Assembly: GCF_021233355.1 (NCBI RefSeq)
Contig: NZ_CP089507.1
Span: forward strand, 1,302,001 to 1,366,000
Direction of reading: 5' to 3'
Length of the DNA stretch: 64,000 nucleotides
Origin: Luteimonas fraxinea
GTDB taxonomy: Bacteria; Pseudomonadota; Gammaproteobacteria; Xanthomonadales; Xanthomonadaceae
A program made the position numbers and the translations under genes. Shown in pieces: positions 52,302 to 61,349 of the stretch (position 1 is the first letter of the stretch; the number at the start of each line of letters is the position of its first letter). The notes under the pieces are model-generated. The model worked only from the letters and a program-made list of their open reading frames with translations, searched no databases and was not told where the DNA came from.

Positions 52302-52996
52302 GCGTCGACCTCCGATCGCTTCGGCAGCGACCAGTCGATCTGGGCAATCCCGCGCTTGCGCAGGAAATTGTTGGTCTTGGAGAAATGCCCGCTGCCGAGG
52401 AAGCCGCGATAGGCCGACAGCGGCGACGGGTGCGTGGTGCGCAACACGCAGTGGCGGTTGGTGTCGATGACCTTGCCCTTGGCCTGCGCGTAGCTGCCCC
52501 ACAGCAGAAACACCAGATTCTCGCGCTCGCGGTTGAGCACATCGACCACGTGATCGGTGAAGCCTTCCCAGCCCTTGCCCTGATGCGCGCCGGCCTTGCC
52601 CTCTTCCACCGTCAGCACCGCATTGAGCAGCAGCACGCCGCGCTGCGCCCAGGGCATCAGCCAGCCGTGATCAGGCCGCGGCAGGCCGATATCGCGTTCG
52701 AGTTCCTTGTACATGTTGTCCAGCGACGGCGGCACGCGTTGGTCCGGACGTACGGAAAAACACAGCCCGTGCGCCTGCCCGGCCCCGTGATACGGGTCCT
52801 GGCCGAGGATCACGACCTTCACCGCATCGAACGGCGTCGCATCGAAAGCCGCAAAGATCTCTGGCCCCGGCGGGTAGATCCGCGCACCCGCCGCTTTCCG
52901 CTGACGCAGGAACCCCGACAGCGCCTGCATGTCCTCGCGGCGCAGCCAGTCGCCGACGTGCGCTTTCCAGGAAGGTTCGAGTCTGATGTCCGACAT
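52298..52996 (-). CDS. ung: Uracil-DNA glycosylase
   Basis: The product has 232 residues from the ATG at 52996 ([13 protein letters not shown]). The catalytic water-activating loop is [20 protein letters not shown] and the leucine/His loop is [17 protein letters not shown], both complete. The enzyme removes uracil from DNA in base-excision repair. It is followed, with a 4-nt overlap, by the HipA-like gene, an unusual neighbour for ung. Confidence 0.96.
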   Translation of the reverse strand: MSDIRLEPSWKAHVGDWLRREDMQALSGFLRQRKAAGARIYPPGPEIFAAFDATPFDAVKVVILGQDPYHGAGQAHGLCFSVRPDQRVPPSLDNMYKELERDIGLPRPDHGWLMPWAQRGVLLLNAVLTVEEGKAGAHQGKGWEGFTDHVVDVLNRERENLVFLLWGSYAQAKGKVIDTNRHCVLRTTHPSPLSAYRGFLGSGHFSKTNNFLRKRGIAQIDWSLPKRSEVDA

Positions 52997-53042
52997 GCTT
53001 CGGCTCGATGCTGCGCGGGGCGTCACAGGGTAACGCGGACGC

Positions 53043-53864
53043 TCAGCCCGGCATCGCTGCGAGCCGCAACTGGAACAGCGCCTTGGTCGCCAGCACCCGC
53101 TCTTCGGCCGGTTTGACGACCAGATCGTTGGCGCCCGCGCGCAGCAGCGCGACCTGGTTGTCGTGGTTGCCGTCGCCGGTCATCACCAGCACCGGCAGGC
53201 GCCGCTTGCCGTAGCCGAAATCACGCCGCACCGCGCGCAGCAGGTCGTGGCCGCTGAGTTCGCCCTTGAGGTACACATCGGTCAGCAGCAGATCTGCGCC
53301 CGGCGCGGCCGGGCCATCGCGATACGCATCGAGATAGGCCAGTGCATCTTCCGCGCTGAGCACGTGGGTCACGCGCATCTGCTGCGCCTCGAGCATGCGC
53401 CGCGTGGCGAGTGCGACCGTGCGGCTGTCTTCGACGTAGAGCACGTGCGCGTCGGGAATCGGCGCCGGCTGCACGTAGCCGCGGATGAATTCCGCCAGCG
53501 CGCGATGCCCGAGCGCCTTGTCGAAATGGTCGGTGACGTCTTCGGTGAAACGGCGCGCTTCGAGATGCGACTGCGCGTCGCCCGAGACCACGATCACCGG
53601 GACGTACCGCTGGCCGGTGGCTTCACGCACGCGGCGTGCGAGCTGCAGTCCGTCGCCATCGGGCAGCGACAGCGCGGTGCTGACAAGATCGACAGGCGCC
53701 GCATCGAGCGCGACCACGGCTTCGGCCAGCCCCGTGCATTCGACCACTTCGACATCGGCCAGCGCCTGCCGCAGCACGTCGCCGATCAGTCGACGCACGA
53801 GCTTGGAGCCATCGACGACCATCACCCGGGGCGCGTCGCCGGCCAAATGACGGAGGTCGTGCAT
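53043..53864 (-). CDS. Double-receiver response regulator with a degenerate first receiver
   Basis: The product has 273 residues and two REC domains but no output domain. In the first (residues 12-125) the usual phospho-acceptor Asp is replaced: the strand reads [15 protein letters not shown], with Ser62/Thr63 where Asp is expected. The second (residues 139-265) has [18 protein letters not shown], the acceptor Asp196 in [14 protein letters not shown] and the Lys in LVVKPAEE, so it should be phosphorylated. Such proteins act through partner binding. No kinase is adjacent. Confidence 0.87.
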   Translation of the reverse strand: MHDLRHLAGDAPRVMVVDGSKLVRRLIGDVLRQALADVEVVECTGLAEAVVALDAAPVDLVSTALSLPDGDGLQLARRVREATGQRYVPVIVVSGDAQSHLEARRFTEDVTDHFDKALGHRALAEFIRGYVQPAPIPDAHVLYVEDSRTVALATRRMLEAQQMRVTHVLSAEDALAYLDAYRDGPAAPGADLLLTDVYLKGELSGHDLLRAVRRDFGYGKRRLPVLVMTGDGNHDNQVALLRAGANDLVVKPAEERVLATKALFQLRLAAMPG

Positions 53865-53867
53865 GGA

Positions 53868-54818
53868 TCAGGTGTCGGTGGGCCGCGTCTGGCGCAGGAA
53901 ATGCCCGGTGACGATGCCGCCGCCGCACCAGCCCAGCGCCGTTGCACCGGCCAGTACGGCCACGACGCCCACCGGGCCGAAGCCACGGAGCGCGAATGCC
54001 GCGCCATAGCTCGCCGCGAGTTCGGCGAGCGGCGGCTGCAGTGCGAGCCCGGCCAGTGCCAGCAGACCGAGCGCGACCGCGCCGGCGGCCAGCCCGTACC
54101 AGGCACCGAGATACAGGAACGGCCGGCGGATGAAACCGTCGGTGGCGCCGAGCAGCTGCAGCACGCCGAGCTCGTCGCGGCGCGACTGGATATCGAGCCG
54201 CACCGTATTGCCGACCACCAGCAGCGCGCCGATGCCGAGCAGCGCCGCCAGCACCCAGACCACGCGGCCGCCGAAGCGCAGCCAGCCGTCGAGCCGTTCG
54301 CGCCACTGCGCGTCGTGCTGGACGAGTTCCGATTCCGGCAGCGTGCGCAGTGATTCGGCCAGCAGCATCTCGTCGCCACCGGGCGTCACGATCAGCACGT
54401 GCGGCAGCGGGTTCTCGCCGAGCACGTCGATCGCATCGCCGAACTCGCCACGCTCGCGCAATTCCGCCAGCCCCTCGTCGGGCGAGCGATGCACGACGCT
54501 GCCGACATCGCCGCGGCCACGCAGTTCGCCAGCCAGCGCTTCGGCGCGCGGACCGTCGACGTCCTGCTTGAGGAACACGCTGATCTCGCGCGAGGCGTCG
54601 ATGCTGCCGCCGAGGCGACCGACGTTGTCGAGCACCAGCCACAGGCCGAGCGGCAGCGCGAGCGCCACCGCCATCACGCCGATCGTCAGCGCGGCCGACC
54701 ACGGCTTCTTGAACAACCGACCAAGGCTGGCCAGCACGCTGTAGCCGTGATGGTCGACCCAGGTACCGATCGGCGACGCGCCGCTGCGCACGGGCTGGTT
54801 GCGGGGCGCCTCAGGCAT
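53868..54818 (-). CDS. ftsX: Cell division protein FtsX
   Basis: The product has 316 residues. A first helix (AALTIGVMAVALALPLGLWL) is followed by a periplasmic loop with ISVFLKQDVDGPRAEALAGE, then three helices at the C-terminal half (WVLAALLGIGALLVVGNTVR and later). FtsX is the membrane part of the FtsEX complex that activates septal amidases. The start overlaps the end of ftsE by 8 nt. Confidence 0.95.
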   Translation of the reverse strand: MPEAPRNQPVRSGASPIGTWVDHHGYSVLASLGRLFKKPWSAALTIGVMAVALALPLGLWLVLDNVGRLGGSIDASREISVFLKQDVDGPRAEALAGELRGRGDVGSVVHRSPDEGLAELRERGEFGDAIDVLGENPLPHVLIVTPGGDEMLLAESLRTLPESELVQHDAQWRERLDGWLRFGGRVVWVLAALLGIGALLVVGNTVRLDIQSRRDELGVLQLLGATDGFIRRPFLYLGAWYGLAAGAVALGLLALAGLALQPPLAELAASYGAAFALRGFGPVGVVAVLAGATALGWCGGGIVTGHFLRQTRPTDT

Positions 54819-55500
54819 CGGCGAGGTCCTCCGGCGAAATGTCGTCGGCGAGCGTGCCGTGGTCGAGCACCAGCGTGCGCTTCTTCATGCGCTTCACCAG
54901 ACCAAGGTCGTGACTGGCGATCAACACGCTGGTGCCGCGCTCGGGCAGCTCGGCGAACAGCGCCATGATTTCGGCCGACAGCGTGGGATCGAGGTTGCCG
55001 GTGGGTTCGTCGGCGACCAGCAGCATCGGCTCGCCGACGATCGCGCGGGCAATGCCGATGCGCTGCTGTTCACCGGCAGAGAGCTGCGTGGGCAGCGCAC
55101 GTTCGCGCGCGCCCAGCGCCAGCCGCTCCAGCACGCTGCGCACGCGCTTGCCGATCTCCGGCCGGCGCATGCCGCGCAGGATCAGCGGCAACGCGATGTT
55201 GTCGAACACGGTGCGGTCGGGCAGCAGGCGGTGATCCTGGAACACGACACCGATGTCGCGGCGATGCATCGCGACCTTGCGGCCGCGCACCTTGAGCAGA
55301 TTGCGCTCGCCGAACACCACCGCGCCGCGGCTCGGCCGCTCGGCCAGATGGATGAGTTTCAGCAGCGTACTCTTGCCCGCGCCGGAGTGGCCGGTGACGA
55401 ACAGCATCTCGCCGGCCGCCACATCGAAACTCACTTCCGACAGCGCCACATGGCCGCCCGGATACTGCTTGCTGACGTTGTCGAATCGCAGAACGCTCAT
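54811..55500 (-). CDS. ftsE: Cell division ATP-binding protein FtsE
   Basis: The product has 229 residues from the ATG at 55500; an upstream GTG-containing extension has no support. Walker A is VTGHSGAGKSTLLKLIHL, the ABC signature is LSAGEQQRIGIARA and Walker B is LLVADEPTGNLD. FtsE drives FtsX-dependent septal wall hydrolysis. The residue string QYPGGHVALSEVSFDVAAGE is the usual FtsE start. Confidence 0.96.
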   Translation of the reverse strand: MSVLRFDNVSKQYPGGHVALSEVSFDVAAGEMLFVTGHSGAGKSTLLKLIHLAERPSRGAVVFGERNLLKVRGRKVAMHRRDIGVVFQDHRLLPDRTVFDNIALPLILRGMRRPEIGKRVRSVLERLALGARERALPTQLSAGEQQRIGIARAIVGEPMLLVADEPTGNLDPTLSAEIMALFAELPERGTSVLIASHDLGLVKRMKKRTLVLDHGTLADDISPEDLADA

Positions 55501-55654
55501 GCGCGGCAGTATCGCAGGGAATGTGGACAACAGCGTCATGGTCGGGCGTGTGCCAGGCTTTGATCTGCAGTGAGTGCGGCGGCGCTGCTCCGCAAGCGAA
55601 CCGGATCAAGGCAACGCACGAAGCGACCGACGGACACCACCGCCGCATGACAAG

Positions 55655-55690
55655 CCCCTCTCCTTTTGGGAGAGGGGTTGAGGTGAGGGC
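55655..55690. repeat. Relative of the 50-nt double-hairpin repeat, inverted
   Basis: CCCCTCTCC (55655-55663) pairs with GGAGAGGGG (55669-55677) and is followed by GAGGTGAGGGC. In reverse complement this reads GCCCTCACCTC..CCCCTCTCC, the same plan as copies at 7551 and 15496 but without the GACGCGC hairpin. Confidence 0.7.
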
Positions 55691-55724
55691 AGACGGTCGC
55701 GCGGAACCACCATCGTGCGCCAAT

Positions 55725-55755
55725 GATGGGTTTCTCTGCGCTCTACCCATCCGAC
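55725..55755. repeat. Diverged REP unit, copy 4
   Basis: A 31-nt unit starting GATGGGTTTCTCTGCGC and ending CATCCGAC differs from the unit at 2224-2254 at two positions (C for G in TTCGC and G for T in CCTAC). It keeps the GATGGGT/ACCCATC palindrome. It lies 53 kb from the RAYT gene, showing that the family is dispersed. Confidence 0.85.
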
Positions 55756-55775
55756 GAATGCGCCAGAGGCGCCAC

Positions 55776-55799
55776 AAAAAAGCCCCGCCGAAGCGGGGC
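55776..55799 (-). terminator. Rho-independent terminator after rhlB
   Basis: On the minus strand GCCCCGC-TTCG-GCGGGGC is a perfect 7-bp stem with a stable tetraloop, followed by six T residues. It lies about 30 nt after the rhlB stop. Confidence 0.92.
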
Positions 55800-55827
55800 C
55801 CTTTCTCACGCAAGCATCAAGCCGCGA

Positions 55828-57591
55828 TCAGCGCTTGTCCTCACCCGACACCAGGCGACGCAGGCCGCGACCGATGCGGCTCAACAGCGACGGCGCCTTG
55901 TCGGACTTCGACGCCGGCGCCGGACGCTGGGTCGGACGCACTTCGCGCGGACCCTTGCCGCCGTTGCCCTGCGGCTTCGGTGCATCGGCTGCGATCGCCT
56001 CGCCGCTCTGCGTCGATGCACCCTCGGCACCTTCGATCTTCTTGCCGGCGCGACGGCGACGACGCTTGCGCGGCGGACGCGATTCGTCCGGCATCGCCTG
56101 CGCCACCGAACCGGCGGCATCGATCACCGGCTGCGCAGCGGCAACGGCCGGCGCAGCCGCGGTTTCGTCGCCTTCTACACGCGGCGGACGCGGCTTGCGC
56201 GGTCCGCGCTCGCCACGACCTTCGCCGCTGCCCGCCGGACGCGGACCACGCGAACCGGGCGCACCACGACCACCTGCGCCGGCGCCCGCACCGCGACCAC
56301 CGCCACGCTTGGCGTCTTCGACGGCGCGCGCTTCGCGCACTTCCTTGAAGATCTCGCTGATGCTGTCGCCGTCTTCGTCGTCCGACGCCACGCCTTCGCG
56401 CGGCGCGCGCGGCAGTGCGGTCAGCAGCTCGGAGGTCACCGGCTCGACCGGAATCTTCTGTTCGATGTAGGCCTCGATCTCCGGCAGGCTCTGCGCGTAA
56501 CGCTCGCAGGCGAAGCTGATCGCATCACCCTCGGCGCCCAGACGCGCGGTGCGGCCGATGCGGTGGACATAATCCTCGGCATCGAACGGCAGATCGTAGT
56601 TGTAGACGTGGCTGACGCCGTCGATGTGCAGACCGCGCGCGGCGACGTCGGTGGCCACCAGCAGTTCGAGCTGGCCGGCCTGGAACTTCTTCAGCAGGCT
56701 CTCGCGCTTCTTCTGCGGCACGTCGCCCGACAGTACGCCGACCCGGTAGCCGGCCTTTTCCAGCGCACGCGCCACCCGCTCGATGAACGCCTTGGTGTTG
56801 ACGAAGACCATCGTGCGCGCGCCTTCGCTGCGCGACAGCAGGCCCAGCAACAGCTGCAGCTTCTCGTCGTCGGCGGGGAAATACATCACCTGTCGCACCT
56901 TGGCGTTGGTGATGAACTCGCTTTCGACGACCAGCTTCTCCGGCTCGTTCATGTGCTCGTACGCGAGCTCGAGCACGCGATGGCTCAGCGTCGCCGAGAA
57001 CAGCAGCGTCTGGCGCTCGGTGCGGATCGGCATGCGACGCAGCAGGAAGCGGATGTCCTTGATGAAGCCGAGGTCGAACATGCGGTCGGCTTCGTCGAGC
57101 ACGCACATCTCGCAGGCGTGCAGGCTGACGACCTTGTGCTGCTTGACGTAGTCGATCAGGCGGCCGGGGGTCGCGATGATGACGTCGGCGCCCTCGGTGA
57201 GGATCTGGCGCTGCTTGTCGTAGTCGACGCCGCCGTAGACCAGGGCGAACTTCAGCCCGAGGTGGCTGCCGAACTTCACCGCATCCTTGTGGATCTGGAT
57301 GGCGAGTTCGCGGGTCGGCGCGAGGATCAGCGCGCGCGGGTCTTCCGGCTTGCGGTCGGCCAGCGCCGGCTTCTGCAGGAGGCGGTTGATCACCGCGACC
57401 AGGAAGGCCAGGGTCTTGCCGGTGCCGGTCTGGGCCTGGCCGGCGACGTCGCGGCCGTTGAGGGCCAGCGGCAGCGTCAGCGCCTGGATCGGCGTGCAGC
57501 GGGTGAACCCGGCTTCTTCCAGCCCGGCGAGCAACGCCGGATGCAGGTCGAAGGACGAGAAGGTGATGTCGGTAAGAGGCTTGTCGCTCAT
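55828..57591 (-). CDS. rhlB: ATP-dependent RNA helicase RhlB with long disordered C-terminal tail
   Basis: The product has 587 residues from the ATG at 57591. The N terminus [20 protein letters not shown] is RhlB-like. DEAD-box motifs are [56 protein letters not shown] and [21 protein letters not shown]. coli RhlB has 421 residues, so about 165 extra residues here form a Gly/Arg/Pro-rich and Lys/Ala-rich tail with RGG-type runs. RhlB unwinds RNA for the degradosome. It is divergent from trxA-rho, the order seen in xanthomonads. Confidence 0.93.
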   Translation of the reverse strand: MSDKPLTDITFSSFDLHPALLAGLEEAGFTRCTPIQALTLPLALNGRDVAGQAQTGTGKTLAFLVAVINRLLQKPALADRKPEDPRALILAPTRELAIQIHKDAVKFGSHLGLKFALVYGGVDYDKQRQILTEGADVIIATPGRLIDYVKQHKVVSLHACEMCVLDEADRMFDLGFIKDIRFLLRRMPIRTERQTLLFSATLSHRVLELAYEHMNEPEKLVVESEFITNAKVRQVMYFPADDEKLQLLLGLLSRSEGARTMVFVNTKAFIERVARALEKAGYRVGVLSGDVPQKKRESLLKKFQAGQLELLVATDVAARGLHIDGVSHVYNYDLPFDAEDYVHRIGRTARLGAEGDAISFACERYAQSLPEIEAYIEQKIPVEPVTSELLTALPRAPREGVASDDEDGDSISEIFKEVREARAVEDAKRGGGRGAGAGAGGRGAPGSRGPRPAGSGEGRGERGPRKPRPPRVEGDETAAAPAVAAAQPVIDAAGSVAQAMPDESRPPRKRRRRRAGKKIEGAEGASTQSGEAIAADAPKPQGNGGKGPREVRPTQRPAPASKSDKAPSLLSRIGRGLRRLVSGEDKR

Positions 57592-57793
57592 GCGTAGGAA
57601 AGTGTCCGGGCGTCGCCGACTGGAGGGCGCCGCGTGCTTGCGTGGGAGGCAGTCGCGACGGCAGACTGCCTGGGCGCAGGACGCATGGGTCGTCCCGCAG
57701 GAGCGCCACCTTGATTCCGGTCGGCGATCCCCCATTTTACATCCATCCCGGCGCCGCTGCCTCAAGCGCGCCCCAGCCCCCCCGGAGCCCCCT

Positions 57794-58120
57794 GTGACCG
57801 ACGCCGTCATCCATGCCAGCGATTCCGATTTCGATGCCACCGTGCTGCAGTCCGATGTCCCGGTGCTGGTCGACTTCTGGGCCCCCTGGTGTGGCCCCTG
57901 CAAGATGATCGCCCCGGCGCTCGACGAACTGGCCGGTGATTACGCCGGTCGCGCCAAGATCGTGAAGATCGACGTCGACCAGAACCAGGCCACTGCGCTG
58001 AAGTACCACGTGCGTTCGATCCCGATGCTGCTGCTGTTCAAGGACGGCCAGGTGCAGGGCACCCAGATCGGCGCCGTGGGCAAGCCGCAGCTCGCCCAGC
58101 TGATCGACAAGGCCCTCTGA
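57794..58120 (+). CDS. trxA: Thioredoxin TrxA
   Basis: The product has 108 residues from the GTG at 57794, exactly the family length. The active site is [20 protein letters not shown] with WCGPC intact, and the cis-Pro lies in [13 protein letters not shown]. It reduces cytoplasmic disulfides. The frame is open far upstream, but that part lies over the rhlB gene and is not coding. It is followed by rho after a 213-nt leader. Confidence 0.96.
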   Translation: MTDAVIHASDSDFDATVLQSDVPVLVDFWAPWCGPCKMIAPALDELAGDYAGRAKIVKIDVDQNQATALKYHVRSIPMLLLFKDGQVQGTQIGAVGKPQLAQLIDKAL

Positions 58121-58138
58121 GGCCCGTTCCGACCCGGC

Positions 58139-58164
58139 GGCAGGTCGTCCGAAGACGTCCTGCC
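58139..58164. terminator. Hairpin after trxA, in the rho leader
   Basis: GGCAGGTCGTC and GACGTCCTGCC pair at 10 of 11 positions. There is no T run, so it is a weak terminator or a processing or attenuation structure. Further on, TTGCCG, 17 nt, TAGGTT (near 58191-58219) may be a rho promoter, with low confidence. The remaining leader shows nothing else. Confidence 0.4.
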
Positions 58165-58333
58165 GTCTGAACCGACCGCGCGGCCACTGCTTGCCGCCGG
58201 TCGGACGCAGTGCTAGGTTTGCCCTGCTCCGGCGTGTGTACCGCGCGCCGCACCCATCTGGCGTCACTCCCGACTGTCCGTTTTCCTGCCGCCGCCCGTC
58301 CCGGGCGCTCGCAACCGAGCGAGGATTTTCCGC

Positions 58334-60154
58334 TTGTCCGACCACACATCCGATCCCGGCACGCCCGAGGGCGACACCGCCGTGAAGCGCGTGCGCAAGC
58401 CGCGCGTGGCCAAGAAGGCCACCGACGCAGCATCCCCCGATTCCCAGTCCCAGTTGCCGTTGGCGACCCAGGACGCATCCGCACCCAAGGCACCGCCCGC
58501 GAGCGCACCACCGCCGCAGGCTGCCGCACCGCAGTCCGAGGCGCCGAGAGCATCCGGTGACGCCGGGCAGGGCGATGCCCAGCGCGGCCACCAGGGCAAC
58601 AACGGCCAGCCGAACGGTGGCCAGCATCACGCCCAGCAGGGCGGCGAGCCGCGCCAGCACGGTGGCGGCCAGCAGAACCAGAACCGCGGCAACAACGGCG
58701 GCAATGCCGGCGGTGGCGGTGGCGGTGGCGGTGGCAATAACAACAACAACGATCAGGGCAACAACCGCCGCGACCGGTTCAAGAACCGGCGTGACCGTCC
58801 GCGTGGCGGTGGCCGCGATGACGGCCTGCCGCAGGATGGTGGCAACGACCACGTCCAGCGCCTGCCGCCCCCGAACATCCCGGAAGGTTTCCCGCAGTAC
58901 ACGCTGAGCGACCTCAAGCGCATGCCGGCGCACAAGCTGCTCGACATCGCCGACCAGCTCGCGATCGAAGGCGTGGCGCGTGCCCGCAAGCAGGACGTGA
59001 TCTTCGGCCTGCTGAAAGTTCTGACCCGTCACGGTGAAGGCGTCGTCGCCGACGGAGTGCTCGAGATCCTGCCCGACGGCTATGGCTTCCTGCGTGCGGC
59101 CGAGGCGAGCTACCTCGCCGGCCCGGACGACGTCTACATCTCGCCCAGCCAGATCCGCCGCTTCAACCTGCGCACCGGCGACCATCTGCTCGGTCGCATC
59201 CGCTGGCCGAAGGACGGCGAGCGCTACTTCGCGCTGTCGGTCGTCGACACGATCAATGGCGAGCCGCCGGAAGCCAGCAAGGGCAAGGTGCTGTTCGAAA
59301 ACCTGACCCCGCTGTTCCCGCGCAAGCGTTTCAAGCTCGAGCGTGGCGACGGGTCCAGCGAGGACATCGCCGGCCGCATCCTCGATCTGATGGCCCCGCA
59401 GGGCAAGGGCCAGCGCGCTTTGATCGTCTCGCCGCCGAAGGCGGGCAAGACGATGATGATGCAACAGGTCGCCAGCGCCATCACCTATAACCATCCCGAC
59501 GTGCACCTGATCGTGCTGCTGATCGACGAGCGTCCGGAAGAAGTGACCGAGATGCAGCGCACCGTGCGCGGCGAAGTCATCTCGTCGACGTTCGACGAGC
59601 CGGCCGCGCGCCACGTGCAGGTCGCCGAAATGGTGATCGAGCGCGCCAAGCGCCTGGTCGAGCACAAGAAGGATGTCGTCATCCTGCTCGACTCGATCAC
59701 CCGCCTCGCCCGCGCCTACAACAACGTCGTGCCGAGCTCGGGCAAGGTCCTGACCGGTGGTGTCGACGCCAACGCGATGCACCGCCCGAAGCGCTTCTTC
59801 GGCGCTGCACGCAATGTCGAGGAAGGCGGTTCGCTGACCATCATCGCCACCGCACTGGTCGATACCGGCAGCGCGATGGACAAGGTGATCTACGAAGAGT
59901 TCAAGGGCACCGGCAACTCGGAAGTGCATCTGGACCGTCGCATCACCGAAAAGCGCGTCTACCCGGCGATCAACGTCAACCAGTCAGGTACGCGCCGCGA
60001 GGATTACCTCATCGAACCGGACCTGCTGCAGCGCATCTGGATCCTGCGCAAGCTCCTCCACCCGATGGACGAGATCGCCGCGATGGAATTCCTGCTCGAC
60101 AAGATGAAGAGCACGAAGTCCAACGACGAGTTCTTCTCGTCGATGAAGCGCTAA
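58334..60154 (+). CDS. rho: Transcription termination factor Rho with a ~185-residue disordered N-terminal extension
   Basis: The product has 606 residues from a TTG at 58334 with GAGCGAGGA upstream; E. coli Rho has 419. The conserved protein begins near residue 185 ([20 protein letters not shown]). RNA-binding [20 protein letters not shown], Walker [14 protein letters not shown], Walker [21 protein letters not shown] and the R-loop [15 protein letters not shown] are intact. The extension is Ala/Pro-rich, then Gln/Asn/Gly-rich with eight consecutive Gly and five Asn, then Arg-rich ([18 protein letters not shown]). It probably adds RNA contacts or phase behaviour. A strong terminator follows. 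Confidence 0.95.
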   Translation: MSDHTSDPGTPEGDTAVKRVRKPRVAKKATDAASPDSQSQLPLATQDASAPKAPPASAPPPQAAAPQSEAPRASGDAGQGDAQRGHQGNNGQPNGGQHHAQQGGEPRQHGGGQQNQNRGNNGGNAGGGGGGGGGNNNNNDQGNNRRDRFKNRRDRPRGGGRDDGLPQDGGNDHVQRLPPPNIPEGFPQYTLSDLKRMPAHKLLDIADQLAIEGVARARKQDVIFGLLKVLTRHGEGVVADGVLEILPDGYGFLRAAEASYLAGPDDVYISPSQIRRFNLRTGDHLLGRIRWPKDGERYFALSVVDTINGEPPEASKGKVLFENLTPLFPRKRFKLERGDGSSEDIAGRILDLMAPQGKGQRALIVSPPKAGKTMMMQQVASAITYNHPDVHLIVLLIDERPEEVTEMQRTVRGEVISSTFDEPAARHVQVAEMVIERAKRLVEHKKDVVILLDSITRLARAYNNVVPSSGKVLTGGVDANAMHRPKRFFGAARNVEEGGSLTIIATALVDTGSAMDKVIYEEFKGTGNSEVHLDRRITEKRVYPAINVNQSGTRREDYLIEPDLLQRIWILRKLLHPMDEIAAMEFLLDKMKSTKSNDEFFSSMKR

Positions 60155-60175
60155 CCCAGCGGGTATTCGCGCACG

Positions 60176-60207
60176 AAAAAGCCCCGCAGATGCGGGGCTT
60201 TTTCTTT
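60176..60207 (+). terminator. Rho-independent terminator after rho (bidirectional)
   Basis: GCCCCGCA-GA-TGCGGGGC (60181-60198) is an 8-bp stem with AAAAA before and TTTTTCTTT after, so it works on both strands and also ends the convergent gene at 60271. Confidence 0.93.
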
Positions 60208-60270
60208 GGAACTACAGGTTGATCGTGCGATCAGCTTGCTTGAAGTCGCACCCGCGTGAGAAGGCCTCAC

Positions 60271-61134
60271 TCAGCCTTCGAAAGGCGTCATCAGCTTGAA
60301 GCGCGATGTCTCCGGCGTAGCGGCGCCGCCCGAGGCGATCGCGTCGGGACGGAAACCCGGCGCGGTCGGTGCCGCCCAAGCCGGATGGCTCATTTCGCCA
60401 GGGTGATAGCTCGCCCACTGCCCGTAACGCGGTTCTCTTGAGTTTCCAAGAAAAAAATCAACTGGCACGCGTACAACCCAATAGTCGTGATCGGCCGATG
60501 CTCCAGTCGAAGGTGGTGTCCATGTCCATCGTCGGCGTGCTTGATCGACCGCGGCCTCGGTCAGCAGTGCACGGACGCGCTCCATCTGCTGTGCGGTGCC
60601 AAACGCGGTCAGATTGACCTGCTCGGCATGTGCATCTTGCGTTTTACCGTCGCGGCCTACTTTGACCAGCAGGTACACCGTGCCTTGTCCGCCCATACGC
60701 ACCGCATCTTCCGGATATCGTGGCGGCGAGCGACGAAGTAACCGGATCACGCTTGAATCATTCTTCAGATCCCGTTCTCCGAAATGAGCACTCGCGATCC
60801 GCATTTCCACGCCGCCTTTTCCAGAGGACGCTGCGACAAGCCGAGCACTCATCTTTGCGCGCGCAAGCGCCGGTACGCCGTCGACAAGAACCGGCTCAAA
60901 ACGAAGTGTCGGTGCGGCTCTCTCCATGAGCGCGATTACATAGGGCGGCAACGATTCCACCTCATCAATTTCGAGGTCCGTGACTTGACCATCGAGGCCG
61001 ATATCGACATACCCGGTCACCAGCATGCTGGCTTCAAGCTCTTCACGCGCCTGCCGCGCAGTCTGGGCATCGGCGGCCGGCGATGCGCTGCCGAGAAAAG
61101 CCACGGCGAGCGCGGCGAAGAGCAATCGGTGCAT
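60271..61134 (-). CDS. Secreted TonB-C-domain-like protein, copy 1
   Basis: The product has 287 residues from the ATG at 61134. A signal peptide (LLFAALAVAFLGSASPAADA) replaces the N-terminal anchor of true TonB. The region RSPPRYPEDAVRMGGQGTVY with LLVKVGRDGKTQDAHAEQVN matches the TonB C-terminal fold, and residues 30-140 form a preceding domain starting SMLVTGYVDIGLDGQVTDLE. There is no Pro-rich spanning segment or ExbBD gene nearby, so energy transduction is unlikely. It is a tandem paralogue of the next gene. Function is unknown. Confidence 0.75.
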   Translation of the reverse strand: MHRLLFAALAVAFLGSASPAADAQTARQAREELEASMLVTGYVDIGLDGQVTDLEIDEVESLPPYVIALMERAAPTLRFEPVLVDGVPALARAKMSARLVAASSGKGGVEMRIASAHFGERDLKNDSSVIRLLRRSPPRYPEDAVRMGGQGTVYLLVKVGRDGKTQDAHAEQVNLTAFGTAQQMERVRALLTEAAVDQARRRWTWTPPSTGASADHDYWVVRVPVDFFLGNSREPRYGQWASYHPGEMSHPAWAAPTAPGFRPDAIASGGAATPETSRFKLMTPFEG

Positions 61135-61310
61135 AGGTGCGTCCTGCATTGAACCGGATGCTGACTGTGCCGACTTCGCGTAAGGGCGGCAAGTGTTCCC
61201 GGGTGCATTTTTTCCATCAGTACAGCCGACGTGACGCACAGCGATTTCTCGCGCTGCGCGGCGACGCCAGACGATCCGATCGCTCGGCCGCGTATGAACC
61301 ATGTGCCCCG

Positions 61311-61333
61311 AAAAAAACCCCGCATTGCGGGGC
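61311..61333 (-). terminator. Rho-independent terminator between the two TonB-C-like genes
   Basis: On the minus strand GCCCCGC-AAT-GCGGGGT forms a 7-bp stem followed by seven T residues, 17 nt after the stop of the gene at 61350. The two paralogues are therefore separate transcripts; 61135-61310 should hold the promoter of copy 1. Confidence 0.9.
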
Positions 61334-61349
61334 GCGTGGTTTCTAACAC

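Larger units (their letters stand above)
55501..55775. other. Intergenic region between ftsE and rhlB with two dispersed repeats
   Basis: No gene is evident. It should hold the ftsE promoter near 55501-55560. Further out it contains a CCCCTCTCC-TTTTG-GGAGAGGGG hairpin followed by TGAGGTGAGGGC (55655-55690) and a diverged REP unit (55725-55755). Confidence 0.7.

Noticed and set aside
55723..57597. Long plus-strand frame opposite rhlB
   Set aside because: Composition is antisense-like (Arg, Ala, His, Val, Asp) and the minus strand encodes all DEAD-box motifs.
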